This document shows, piece by piece, positions 15,547 through 23,689 of a DNA stretch of 33,887 bases (its first letter is position 1; each line of letters starts with the position of its first letter). The stretch comes from Streptosporangiaceae bacterium NEAU-GS5 (GTDB taxonomy: Bacteria > Actinomycetota > Actinomycetes > Streptosporangiales > Streptosporangiaceae), in contig JAGFNW010000059.1 of NCBI GenBank assembly GCA_017592665.1, positions 1 to 33,887 on the forward strand, given 5' to 3'. Made by a program: the position numbers and the translations under genes. Below the pieces are notes generated by a model. That model worked only from the letters and a program-made list of their open reading frames with translations, had not been told where the DNA came from and did no database searches.

Positions 15547-15929
15547 AGGGATCCCACCACAACCCAACATCAAACGACGACCTAAGGAGTGTCTGACAAA
15601 TAGCGTCCATCGCGAGCGACGGTCAGGCGCGTCCACCGCAGGCCGGAGGAGGAAGTCATAGCCGAGGCCATGGGCGACGAGGACAACGCGGCGAGACGCG
15701 TACCTGAGCGAGGCACAGCAGGGCGTGATTGTCGGACACGACCTGACACACGCGTGGCCCACAGCAACGGGCCCGCCGCCCTAATCGGCCCCCCACCCCC
15801 CGGCGACTGACGTCCGACACTACGGAGATCATCGGTGTGCCCACGCGGGGTTACCCGTGCGCTAACGCCCCCCGCAACGATCTTCGGGATTCCCCTTGAG
15901 CTAACTCTCCGCGTCCGCAAACTGACTGC
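15547..15929. other. insertion-sequence-like debris, no supported gene
   Basis: GGAGTGTCTGACAAATAGCG at about 15586-15605 looks like the terminal repeat of IS5-type elements, in my recollection. The rest has no convincing frame. It lies between the left 35-bp repeat and the integrase stump. Confidence 0.35.
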
Positions 15930-16172
15930 GTGACACGGATCAAGAAGCGCGTCCGGAAGGACGGCAAGACCAAGACCTACCGAGTCCAATGGTGCCTCGG
16001 GGGCACCCGGACCGGTGAATGGCAGTCAGAGACCTTCGACCAGAAGGCCGAAGCGGTCGAGGAGCGGACCCGGCACGACAACCAGCGCGACCTGACCCGC
16101 CACATCCTGCCCACCTTCGGCGAACTCGACCTGCGCCGCAGCGAACAGCCCAGGCCTGCAGATTCACCACAG
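15930..16172 (+). pseudogene. N-terminal stump of a phage-type (tyrosine) integrase
   Basis: From GTG 15930 the frame gives RIKKRVRKDGKTKTYRVQWC, then EWQSETFDQKAEAVEERTR and LTRHILPTFGELDLRR, which match the arm-binding and core-binding start of site-specific integrases. The two parts are closer together than in intact proteins, so an internal deletion is likely. The catalytic Arg, His and Tyr are all missing. It marks a former integrative element. Confidence 0.6.
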
Positions 16173-16231
16173 GACTCGCACCGGGCTTGCCGAAGCCAGG
16201 CTCAGCGGAAACGCGGGGAGCTGCGGCCGGG

Positions 16232-16585
16232 ATGGGCGTGTACTTCGCCCGCGTCGGTCTGGAGCGGGCCGATCAGTCGACCAGCTTGATTGGCGTCATC
16301 GCTCTGGCCGGGCTCGGCCTGACCATCTACGGCATTGTGGTTGAACCCCGCAGGTCCATCCAAGCCGATCCGATCGGCCGGACGGAGGTGCCCAGCCAGG
16401 CAGCGGATCGGGTGACACCCGTAACAAGGTCACCGCGGCACCTTTCACGGGCCGGTCATCCAGGCCCGGGATATCACTGGCCTGCCAGCACGCCTTTCCT
16501 TCCCCGCCTGGGAGCGCCGGCGAGCAGAGGCCCTAGCCGCGATGCCGCCGCGGAAAGACGTCGGCCACGACGTCACCCACAATGA
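16232..16585 (+). CDS. hypothetical protein with one membrane segment
   Basis: 118 residues from ATG 16232. Residues 1-41 (YFARVGLERADQSTSL, then IGVIALAGLGLTIYGIVV) give one hydrophobic helix, a type I have seen at the N-terminus of actinobacterial membrane-anchored proteins of unknown role. The basic, proline-rich remainder looks non-globular and may be out of frame. GGGGAG lies 15 bases upstream, further than normal. It may be the broken start of a larger gene. Confidence 0.35.
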   Translation: MGVYFARVGLERADQSTSLIGVIALAGLGLTIYGIVVEPRRSIQADPIGRTEVPSQAADRVTPVTRSPRHLSRAGHPGPGYHWPASTPFLPRLGAPASRGPSRDAAAERRRPRRHPQ

Positions 16586-16599
16586 GATCATCGGTGGGA

Positions 16600-16810
16600 C
16601 CTTCTTACCCACGGTGATCCAGGGCCGCGACATCGCCGTCCAGCTCCCCCCGCGGGGCCAAGGGCAGTCACGCCTCCTTCTCCCCAATCCACGTAGCCGA
16701 TGACCTCCTCGCCGGGGAACGGCGGGTGGCCGAAAGGCGCCGTGCGAATCAAGAGCGTGCGTCCGTCGAACATGAAGTGCCGGACTTGGCGGTCCCAACC
16801 CAGCTGGGAT
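16600..16810 (-). pseudogene. possible gene fragment (lipocalin-like)
   Basis: A minus-strand segment reads DRQVRHFMFDGRTLLIRTAP, then FPGEEVIGYVDW, which has the rhythm of a lipocalin-like or DUF-type beta barrel end. Neither side continues convincingly. The surrounding 16586-17061 contains nothing else I can support. Confidence 0.25.
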
Positions 16811-17061
16811 CCCACGCACCGTCCAGCTGCGTAATGCCGGCAGGATAGCCATGCGCCAGGGGGCGGGATGGCACGTCGGCGGTTCGGAATCAGCGACAGG
16901 CCGCGTCCTTCGTCAACCGCTGTGCCCTCGCCCTGCGCGCACATCACTCCGAGCGTGACGGCGGCCCGGCCACCGCGGCCTCGGCGCGTTACCGGGAGCG
17001 CTCAACCGGCCCGCGAGACGCCCGAGCGCCTCCGACGTACGGGACGAGCCGGCAACCTGCT

Positions 17062-18081
17062 TCACCCTCGCGCCCGCTCCGGTCGTGGCGCCGGTCCGGA
17101 TGGAGGCTCATCATCACCTGTTTCTTTTCTTACCCCACGCGAACCGTCCCGAACACTTCTGAGAACATTTTGCCCCTGCTCGTCCACAAGTCTTGTGATG
17201 ATTTGCTGCGCGCCCCCGAAAACCGCCGCCCAGGCGATGATCTGCGCACTGGTATCGAGATTGCTCAGTCCCGGGATGAAGCGTCCTTGAATCAGCATCA
17301 GACCGATGACCGCGGACACGGCTCCGGCCGGAAGCTTCAGGAGTGACAATACGATTGGAAGCATATAAGGTGTCGCAGTTCCGTATATTCGACGAAGCCC
17401 GAAAGCGCCCACCAACGAGGCCGAGGTCAGCCCGACGAGCTCCACAACGGGCACGTCCCACTTGCTCGGATTGCGGCCGATCGGGCACGCGCGCCCGGTC
17501 GTCGGATCATGAAAGCAGAGCTTTATCACCTCCGGAGATATGAAGCCCACTACGGCCAGCACCACGGCGATGACCGCCATGATGGCGGTGGACACCAATA
17601 TCGTGTTACGAAAGCTACGGAGCTGTGCCCTCTCCTGCTGCGCGGATATGTTGGCCGCCTGCATGGTGATCACCGCCAATGTGCGATCCTGCGGGTCCAG
17701 CTTTCCGTCCTGATGAAGGAGAAGTTGTTCCAGCTTGGCCCTTCGCGGATCCTCCTTCCCCAGGTGCTGCAGTGCGCGCGCGAGGACAACACTTCCCCAC
17801 CACGGCAGGTCCTCGGCCGGCATCAGCTTCAAAAGGGCGACTTCGGCCTCGTTGATATTCGCCCAGATCCGATCCACAGCGAATCCCGACCAGGCTCCAG
17901 CCAGACTCGGCTTGCGCACCGCGGCCTCTTCGGCCGCCTTGAGATGCCTTTGCGCACCAAGAGCGACCGGAGATTCCCCGTCCAGCCCGTCAAGCTGGCT
18001 CCGCAACTCGGTGATGTGCGCCAGGGCGCGCTGCCGCCATGAGCACGCGTCCTTTCCTGGCACATCCTTTATGGGTTTCAT
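17062..18081 (-). CDS. multi-pass membrane protein of unknown function
   Basis: 339 residues from ATG 18081 (MKPIKDVPG); an in-frame ATG at 18132 adds 17 residues. The first 165 residues are soluble and helical (WSGFAVDRIWANINEAEVALL, then LLLHQDGKLDPQDRTLAVIT), followed by about four hydrophobic segments: NTILVSTAIMAVIAVVLAVV, VELVGLTSASLVGAFGL, MLPIVLSLLKLPAGAVSAV and AQIIAWAAVFGGAQQII. I do not recognise a named family, although soluble-helix plus membrane proteins with RSFRN before the first helix seem frequent in actinomycetes. It is probably in an operon after the peptidoglycan-binding gene. Confidence 0.75.
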   Translation of the reverse strand: MKPIKDVPGKDACSWRQRALAHITELRSQLDGLDGESPVALGAQRHLKAAEEAAVRKPSLAGAWSGFAVDRIWANINEAEVALLKLMPAEDLPWWGSVVLARALQHLGKEDPRRAKLEQLLLHQDGKLDPQDRTLAVITMQAANISAQQERAQLRSFRNTILVSTAIMAVIAVVLAVVGFISPEVIKLCFHDPTTGRACPIGRNPSKWDVPVVELVGLTSASLVGAFGLRRIYGTATPYMLPIVLSLLKLPAGAVSAVIGLMLIQGRFIPGLSNLDTSAQIIAWAAVFGGAQQIITRLVDEQGQNVLRSVRDGSRGVRKETGDDEPPSGPAPRPERARG

Positions 18082-18189
18082 CGCTATGGAGCCTTCCGGG
18101 TCGGAGCCGCGGCGGGTTGACGCCGCCTGCATACGAACGCGGGCCGACGCCCTCGAACAGGACGCCGGCCCGCGATTCGGATGGAGCGC

Positions 18190-18678
18190 TCACCTGGCCG
18201 CCCCTACGGGCACCTTCTCCAGCCAGGCCTCGTTCCAGGTCTCACGGTCGATTTTGCCCGTCACTGGCAGGCCCTTGAATTTCTGCAGTTCCTTGCAGAC
18301 CTTCTCGGTCTGCAGCCCGAAGTCGCCATCGACATCGAGTTCCGGCCAGCCGCGGTTGTTCACCTGCCGCTGCCACTTCTGGACGTCCAGGTTGTCCATG
18401 TCACCTTTCTGCAGGGTGTGGTCGGGTGCCTGCGGAGGGTACGTGCTAGAAGCCTCCCAGGTGGCCTTCCACGTGTTCGGGCCGACTTCGCCGTCCGCGC
18501 TCAGGCCGTGCTCGTCTTGGAAGTTGGCGCATAGGCGCTTGCTCTCCGGGCCGTAGGTACCGTCGGCCTGGATGTGCCAGCCGCGATCTCTCATCTGCTG
18601 CTGCCACGTATATACGGTGGCGGTCGTAGTGGGCGGCGGGTACTTCAGCACTGGTGGCTGGAATGGCGGTGCCGTCAT
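18190..18678 (-). CDS. peptidoglycan-binding domain protein (two PG_binding_1 repeats)
   Basis: 162 residues with two repeats of the family: VYTWQQQMRDRGWHIQADGT, YGPESKRLCANFQDEHGL, DGEVGPNTWKATW, and then VQKWQRQVNNRGWPELDVDG, DFGLQTEKVCKELQKFKGL, TGKIDRETWNEAW. No signal peptide, membrane segment or catalytic domain is present, so it could be an accessory or a product of domain loss. ATG 18678 has GAGGAG eight bases upstream. Its ATG overlaps the stop of an upstream 90-residue frame by four bases, and the membrane-protein gene follows 108 bases downstream. Confidence 0.88.
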   Translation of the reverse strand: MTAPPFQPPVLKYPPPTTTATVYTWQQQMRDRGWHIQADGTYGPESKRLCANFQDEHGLSADGEVGPNTWKATWEASSTYPPQAPDHTLQKGDMDNLDVQKWQRQVNNRGWPELDVDGDFGLQTEKVCKELQKFKGLPVTGKIDRETWNEAWLEKVPVGAAR

Positions 18679-18947
18679 GCCCTATCTCCTCGGGTCGGCT
18701 GGTGTGGCCCGAAGACGGACTGCCTCACGCTGCCCGTCTTGATCACGAGCCGTCTGTTTCGTGCGAGCCCTCGAATGAGGTCGCACTTATAGCAGAACAC
18801 GGGACAGCCCGAAGGTCCGCTGTCGAGGAGCTCTTTTAGCCACTCCCTTAAGCCGAAATGACGGATATAGCGAAGGTGGCTCTCGATTGGGTGATAGATG
18901 TAGTTCTCTTGAGAATATGACTCAATACGTTTGAGGCTTTCTTTCAA
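18675..18947 (-). CDS. small protein of unknown function, coupled to the peptidoglycan-binding gene
   Basis: 90 residues from TTG 18947. It reads SLKRIESYSQENYIYHPIES, then HLRYIRHFGLREWLKELLDS and CPVFCYKCDLIRG, basic and with a CPVFCYKC motif. I do not recognise it. Support comes from the four-base ATGA overlap with the next gene. Against it: AT-rich codon use unlike the region, no clear ribosome site, and a start limited by an upstream stop, so it may be the tail of a lost gene. Confidence 0.4.
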   Translation of the reverse strand: MKESLKRIESYSQENYIYHPIESHLRYIRHFGLREWLKELLDSGPSGCPVFCYKCDLIRGLARNRRLVIKTGSVRQSVFGPHQPTRGDRA

Positions 18948-18972
18948 GAGGTTCGCTAATTATTGAGGTAGA

Positions 18973-19014
18973 CTGCCCGGCGCCGAGGCGGATGTTCATC
19001 CCCGAGCCGGGCAG
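18973..19014. terminator. inverted repeat near the mobile-DNA boundary
   Basis: CTGCCCGGC (18973-18981) and GCCGGGCAG (19006-19014) are perfect nine-base arms with a 24-base loop. It is just upstream of the small minus-strand gene. The stretch to 19258 has no gene; it carries an imperfect direct repeat, GTGCCGGAAATAGTGTCAC (19114-19132) and GTGCCGATATTGGTGTCAC (19239-19257), probably insertion-sequence ends. Confidence 0.4.
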
Positions 19015-19258
19015 CGCAGAGGTTCGACCGTTGTCGATTCCCTCGATTCGTGATCGCGTCGTTCAGCTTTCTGCCTAATGGCGGGTCGTTTGTCGGCGTG
19101 GCCGGGCCTGTGGGTGCCGGAAATAGTGTCACAGCCTCTGAGCAGCGGCGTTACTGGAGGCTGTCTCGTGGTTCGCCCGCGCGACGGGGCCATCTTCTGG
19201 CACCGTGGGTAGTCGTGGCCTTACGTCTGGTCTTGTCGGTGCCGATATTGGTGTCACC

Positions 19259-20030
19259 TCACACGACCTGGGCGTACTCGTGGATCAGCCCGCCCAGTCG
19301 ATGGCGGCTCAGGACGTGGGCAGTGTCACCCGCCAGTGCCGTCACTGGCGGGTGATCGGCTCGCCCGTCGGGCGGCATTTGACCCAGCGTGCGGTGCGGT
19401 CTGTGCCGGTTGTAGTGATCGATATATGCGGATCAAGAATTTCCATCCGTCGGCACCGCCCCGTTCCCGCAGATCCATGACCAGGTTGCGGACCTGCTGC
19501 ACTGCCCAGGCGCCTGTGGGGTGGGCGGTGACGCCGGCCAGGTGGTCCCGTCGGGTACCCGTGCTCGATCACGAACAGCACGTACAGCCGGCGTAGGAAC
19601 GCGGTGTCCACGTGGAAGAAGTCCGCGGCCACGATCGTCTTGGCCTGCGCGGCCAGGAACTGCGCCCAACTCGGCCCCGCCCAGGTCGGCACAGGGTCGA
19701 TGCCCGCGGCCTTAAGGATTGCCCACACCGTCGACGGCGCGACTGCATACCCGAGACCGGCCACCTCGCCCGCCATCCGCCGATACCCCACAATGGTTGG
19801 CGGCGGCACGCGGCCGGCCCGGACGACGTGGGAAGGTCCAGCGCCGTTTGACCAGGTCGGCGTGCCAGCGCAGCAGCGTCCGCGGCGAGACGATCAGACG
19901 TATCCGTCGCACCTGCGCCGTCGACAACAGCCGCGCTAGGCCCCGATAGCACCGCTCGATCGGCCCACGACAGTCGCGGCGTCTTGACCTGCTGTTGCAG
20001 GACGGCGATCCGGTGGCGAAACGCACACCC
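19259..20030 (-). pseudogene. integrase-core transposase, shuffled by frameshifts and an internal deletion
   Basis: Reading leftwards: FRHRIAVLQQQVKTPRLSWA, LARLLSTAQVRRIRLIVSP, LLRWHADLVKRRWTFPRRPG, VGYRRMAGEVAGLGYAV, FLAAQAKTIVAADFFHVDTA and [13 protein letters not shown], each needing a frame change to join, then [20 protein letters not shown]. It then jumps to the C-terminal [16 protein letters not shown] and ends GGLIHEYAQVV at 19259. The second Asp and the Glu of the catalytic triad are deleted. A different subgroup from the 12692 element. Confidence 0.8.
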
Positions 20031-20049
20031 AGATGAGCGATGCCGCAGC

Positions 20050-20747
20050 TCAGCGTCGATGACAACATTGTCGGCACCCACAGGTCCACCGTGTCCTGCA
20101 ACGCATGCTGGAAGAACTCATCGAAGCCGAAGCCATCACCGTCATCGGCGCCGCCCCCACCAGCGCACCCCGAAACGCACCACCCAGCGCAACGGCCACC
20201 GCGACCGGCTGCTGTCCAGCACCACCGGTGACCTGGAACTGCAGATCCCAAACTCCGCTCCAGCTCGTTCCCCCCCAGCCTGCTGGAACGCCGCTGCCGC
20301 GTCGACCGCGCCCTGTTCGCCGTCATCGTGGCGGCCTACGCCCACGGCGTGTCCACCCGCGCCGTCCATGACCTGGTCAAAGCCCTCGGTGCAGACGCCG
20401 AATCCGCCCGCACCCAACTGCACACCCTCGCCGACATACTCGACCGCCAATTCCCCCCGGTCAAAGAGATGCTGCTCAAGGCCGCCGACGAGATCACCGC
20501 CTTCGCCGCGTTCCCCGTCGCCCATTGGAAGAAGATCTGGTCGACCAACCCCCTGGAGCGACTGAACCGGGAAAACAAACGCCGCGCCGACGTCGTGCAG
20601 GTCTTCCCCAATGCGCCCGCTCTGGCCCGCCTGGCCGGTACGGTCCTGGCCGAGCCGCAAGACGAATGGCAGGTCACCGACCGCCACTACCTGTCAGAGA
20701 CATCCATGGCCGAACTCCACCCCGCCACGGCCGCGCCGTCCGAATAG
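20050..20747 (+). pseudogene. IS256/Mutator-family transposase, decayed
   Basis: Pieces in three frames: RMLEELIEAEAITVIGAAP, HQRTPKRTTQRNGHRDRLLS, TTGDLELQIPNSA, then LLERRCRVDRALFAVIVAAY, AHGVSTRAVHDLVKALGADA. The catalytic middle is missing. The C-terminal part is intact: AHWKKIWSTNPLERLNRENK, VVQVFPNAPALARLAG, DEWQVTDRHYLSETSM, ending at 20747. This is the Mutator/IS256 pattern. The element abuts the integrase-core remnant at about 20030-20050, so one probably inserted into or next to the other. Confidence 0.85.
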
Positions 20748-20775
20748 ACTTCACCCTAACGTCGTGATCGCGTGG

Positions 20776-21249
20776 TCAATCCTGCACTGCGATCGACCAC
20801 ACATCCCCTTTCCGCAGAACCTCGGAAGCGTTGAATACAATAATTTCCGTTTTCGAGCCGGCGTTCCGAAACGTCTTGAAATCCGAGTCAGGCGCCTGTT
20901 CGTCAGCGAAATATTGGACTCCGAATCGGGCCAGTGCGCTTCCCAGCTCCACGAACGAAGTGAGCGGAGGAAACTTTCCGAACTTCTCTATCAAGGGCAG
21001 CGGCACGATGCGATCTTGACTATGCGCTAGTCGGTGCACCTGCAGGGAAATACCGCCGCAGGACCAGCCGGAAGCACGGGCAAAAGCGAACTCCACGATG
21101 CCGTAATCTCGGCGCAGCCGATCCCGTTGCCGATCATCGAGATACTCGTCGCCCAGACGTTCGGCTACATCATCCGGAGAGACTCCCATTCCGAGCCCAA
21201 GCACCGCACGATCCACTATCACCTGGGCGTAGAAATCTAGATAACTCAA
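20776..21249 (-). CDS. probable cognate immunity protein of the Rhs toxin
   Basis: 157 residues from TTG 21249: LSYLDFYAQVIVDRAVLGLG, MGVSPDDVAERLGDEYLDD, YGIVEFAFARASGWSCGGIS and KTEIIVFNASEVLRKGDVWS. GGAG lies eight bases upstream of the TTG. The TTG overlaps a TGA in the frame that carries ELHFLIKALEKMG, the likely native toxin end, giving the four-base TTGA overlap typical of toxin-immunity pairs. At present it is also in frame with the toxin because of a small deletion at about 21283-21290. No family name is recognised; the role is inferred from gene order. Confidence 0.55.
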   Translation of the reverse strand: MSYLDFYAQVIVDRAVLGLGMGVSPDDVAERLGDEYLDDRQRDRLRRDYGIVEFAFARASGWSCGGISLQVHRLAHSQDRIVPLPLIEKFGKFPPLTSFVELGSALARFGVQYFADEQAPDSDFKTFRNAGSKTEIIVFNASEVLRKGDVWSIAVQD

Positions 21250-23013
21250 CCCATTTTCTCCAACGCCTTGATCAAGAAATGTAATTCTAGCGCGATTCTT
21301 CGACATGCCCATACTGCCCGAGTTCATACGAGCCATCGCTTCCTTGGCGTTGCGGATCAGATTTCCACGCAGCTTTGCATCCGACCTGATCGCATCCAGC
21401 ACCTCTTGTACCTCCGCATCGCTGGGCACCCCCGACTTGAGCCTGATCCCCTTCACACCGATCCCACCCTCCCCGTCCGGGAACACCCGAACCTCTTTTC
21501 CACCGATGTGCAGGTGCGCCCCCTTGGTCGCCCAATCTTGGTAAGCCACGGACACCCTGATGCACGGACCCGAATTGTGCACAAGGATGCCCGCCTCGCC
21601 GACCTCAGCGTAGGACGTGTGCGAGCCGGTGACCGAAAGATTGTAAACTCTCTGATCACCTACCTGATACGCATCCACAGCCATGACCGTGACAGCTTCG
21701 CCGGTGTCACTGCGCAAGCGCATACCAGGCTTGAGTTGATTGGCGTTGAACCAGTGTCCCTGGTCGGCTGACCAGAATGGATGATAGTCGGTCGATATGA
21801 CGACACCAGTGTGGGCGCCCCGCACTCCCTCGATATCCACGGTGAGCCGGACGAGGCTCTTGGCACCCGCACTGGTGATCACGTCGAGGACGGGCTCGGG
21901 CCGTGACTTGCCCGTGACCGGGTCGGTCGCCAGAATCGAGTCGCCTATCTTGATCTCAGCAATCGGCTTGCGGGAGCCGTCGGCCATCACGACACTCGTC
22001 TCCGGTACGAAACTGAAACATCCCTTCGCCAAGGCTTTGAGACCTCGGCTGATCCATCCCCCAGCCTTGCCGAGCCCCTTCAGCCCCGCGCCGGCGAGCT
22101 TCTCCCCGGGAATGAAATCAGCCACTGTCTGAGCGCATGCCGCGGCGCTGCCATTGATACAGTCGTTCACTTCACCGGCGAAGAAATCGACCACCTGATA
22201 CAGGTCGGTGTGCTTCAGCCAGTCCTGGGAGAGTTTCGTCCAATCCTCGGTCTGACGACCGAGGGTATGCGCTACGTCCGCGCATCGGCTGCCGACTCCG
22301 GGGCTGTCGGCGAACACGACGTTCGGGCAGTGCTTGAAGAACCACTTGGCCAGTTGCGCCTGCGCCGCCGCCTTTTCCATCTCGTCGCACGTATGGGCGT
22401 CAAATTGCTTCAAGCACTCACTCCGTCTGCAGTCGGCGGCTGTACCGCTGCAGCCGCCGCCAGCCGGGACCGTGAGACCGGTCGGATCGGACAGACCTAT
22501 CGGGTTGTTCCCTGCATAGGCATACCAGTTGGCCCACTGCGGCCGGCGCAGGTCGAGCAGCGGATCGGTCGAGATGAATTTCGCGGTCTTGGGGTCGTAA
22601 TAACGAGCCGATAGATAATCCAGTCCCGTCGATTCGTCCTCGACCTCGCCGAGGAAACCGCGATCGGTGAACGGCAGATCGTCCGCACCTCGCCGCGCAC
22701 CGAAGGGAAGGTAACGCTCGCGCGAGACGACACCGCTGGCGTCATCAACGGCCAGTTGAGCGGAATTGTGTAACCCGGCAGTCAGCCACTTCAAGCCGGT
22801 GGCGCCGCCAGTAGTGCGTAGTGCGACGGTCGCGCCATCCGGGCTCGTGTAGTAGCGGGTAGCGGTCAACTGCTGACCGGACGCCCGGACCTCCATGGAC
22901 CCGAGATACAGAGTGGCCGTCCCATCAGGTTCGCGACGGATGAGGCGTTCGCCATCGGCGTCGTACACTATGGTGGTTTCCGCGATCAGTAAACAAACCT
23001 TCCAGAGCAGCAC
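20776..23013 (-). CDS. C-terminal part of an Rhs polymorphic toxin with HINT domain, fused in frame to a downstream protein
   Basis: 745-residue open frame. Residues about 15-180 are the end of the Rhs/YD core (VYDADGERLIRREPDG, STGLDYLSARYYDPKTAKF, YAYAGNNPIGLSDPTGL). Residues 332-480 form a HINT autoprocessing domain (CFSFVPETSVVMADGS, STDYHPFWSADQGHW, GILVHN). A toxin region follows at 483-575 (GAHLHIGGKEVRVFPDGEGG, AIRSDAKLRGNLIRNAKEAM, NSG). I cannot name its activity. Intact Rhs proteins are over 1500 residues with secretion domains at the front; here everything before residue about 12 is gone, cut at the 35-bp repeat, and no valid start exists. The frame runs on into what looks like the separate immunity gene (see 20776-21249). 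Confidence 0.85.
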   Translation of the reverse strand: MLLWKVCLLIAETTIVYDADGERLIRREPDGTATLYLGSMEVRASGQQLTATRYYTSPDGATVALRTTGGATGLKWLTAGLHNSAQLAVDDASGVVSRERYLPFGARRGADDLPFTDRGFLGEVEDESTGLDYLSARYYDPKTAKFISTDPLLDLRRPQWANWYAYAGNNPIGLSDPTGLTVPAGGGCSGTAADCRRSECLKQFDAHTCDEMEKAAAQAQLAKWFFKHCPNVVFADSPGVGSRCADVAHTLGRQTEDWTKLSQDWLKHTDLYQVVDFFAGEVNDCINGSAAACAQTVADFIPGEKLAGAGLKGLGKAGGWISRGLKALAKGCFSFVPETSVVMADGSRKPIAEIKIGDSILATDPVTGKSRPEPVLDVITSAGAKSLVRLTVDIEGVRGAHTGVVISTDYHPFWSADQGHWFNANQLKPGMRLRSDTGEAVTVMAVDAYQVGDQRVYNLSVTGSHTSYAEVGEAGILVHNSGPCIRVSVAYQDWATKGAHLHIGGKEVRVFPDGEGGIGVKGIRLKSGVPSDAEVQEVLDAIRSDAKLRGNLIRNAKEAMARMNSGSMGMSKNRARITFLDQGVGENGLSYLDFYAQVIVDRAVLGLGMGVSPDDVAERLGDEYLDDRQRDRLRRDYGIVEFAFARASGWSCGGISLQVHRLAHSQDRIVPLPLIEKFGKFPPLTSFVELGSALARFGVQYFADEQAPDSDFKTFRNAGSKTEIIVFNASEVLRKGDVWSIAVQD

Positions 23014-23017
23014 GAAT
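22983..23017 (+). repeat. 35-bp direct repeat, right copy
   Basis: Exact copy of 15512-15546. The Rhs coding similarity ends exactly here, so the repeat sits on the break point of the toxin gene. Downstream of it, 23018-23265 holds no supported gene. Confidence 0.85.
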
Positions 23018-23267
23018 GAGGGCTAGCTCATGTCCGGCTCACGACAACGGCCTGCCGCTCATAATCGACTCCCGCGCGTGGGTGCACCGCTCTCCACTCG
23101 CTGACATCGTGCACCTCCCCGTGGAAACGACGCGGGATGTGGCATCCATCGAAATGAACCTGGTGGCGCCTCGGCGGTGGGCGGAGGGCCCGACCGCAGT
23201 CCCGGACCTTCCACCTCTACAAGGGCTGCACCCGCGGGCCTGATCCAGCAGAACAGGCTGTGGGTCC

Positions 23268-23284
23268 CCGTGCTGGCACCAATG
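23268..23284 (+). promoter_or_regulatory. element shared by both two-component operons (copy 1)
   Basis: GTGCTGGCACCAATG (23270-23284) is identical to 26703-26717. The 14 bases ending at 23281 differ at two positions from the palindrome TGGTGCTGGCACCA of copy 2. It ends 36 bases before the GTG start at 23318. Confidence 0.5.
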
Positions 23285-23317
23285 GCAACGGCGCGGGCGA
23301 GTGCGACGATCGAGGAC

Positions 23318-23689
23318 GTGACCCGGAGCGTGCTGATCGTCGACGACCACCATGGGTTCAGGTCGTCCGCGCGGGCGCTGCTTGAGGCGGGCGGATTCGC
23401 CGTCGTCGGGGAGGCGGCGACCGGTGCCGCGGCGCTGGACGCAGTGGCCCGGCTGCGGCCCGAAGTGATCCTGCTGGATGTCCAGCTTCCGGACATAGAC
23501 GGCTTCGCGGTCGCCGAACGGTTGAGCGAACTGAGCGGACTGAGCGGACTGAGCGGACTGAGCGAACCGCCTGTCGTCGTGTTCGTCTCGAGCCGCGAGG
23601 CCGTGACGTACGGCCCACGGCTGCACGGCGCCCGCTTCCTGCCCAAGCACGAGCTGAGCGGCCCGGCGCTGGCGGACATCCTGCCATGA
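23318..23689 (+). CDS. receiver-only response regulator
   Basis: 123 residues from GTG 23318, chosen because the receiver fold starts at once (RSVLIVDDHHGFR); an ATG at 23282 would add a non-family leader. Phospho-acceptor Asp in ILLDVQLPDIDGF, conserved Ser in VVFVSS and Lys in RFLPKHEL complete the fold. No DNA-binding domain follows, so it acts by protein contact or as a phosphate sink. A 9-bp tandem repeat encodes an LSG-rich insert between helix 3 and strand 4. Its stop overlaps the kinase ATG by four bases (ATGA). Confidence 0.88.
   Translation: MTRSVLIVDDHHGFRSSARALLEAGGFAVVGEAATGAAALDAVARLRPEVILLDVQLPDIDGFAVAERLSELSGLSGLSGLSEPPVVVFVSSREAVTYGPRLHGARFLPKHELSGPALADILP
23522..23566 (+). 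repeat. 9-bp tandem repeat inside the receiver gene
   Basis: Five units of CTGAGCGGA type: the first TTGAGCGAA, then three perfect CTGAGCGGA, then CTGAGCGAA. It encodes repeated L-S-G/E triplets and keeps frame whatever the copy number. Confidence 0.9.

Noticed and set aside
23522-23566. Tandem repeats considered as a CRISPR array
   Set aside because: The units are 9 bp, contiguous and lie in frame inside a gene; there are no spacers. No CRISPR array was seen anywhere in the window.
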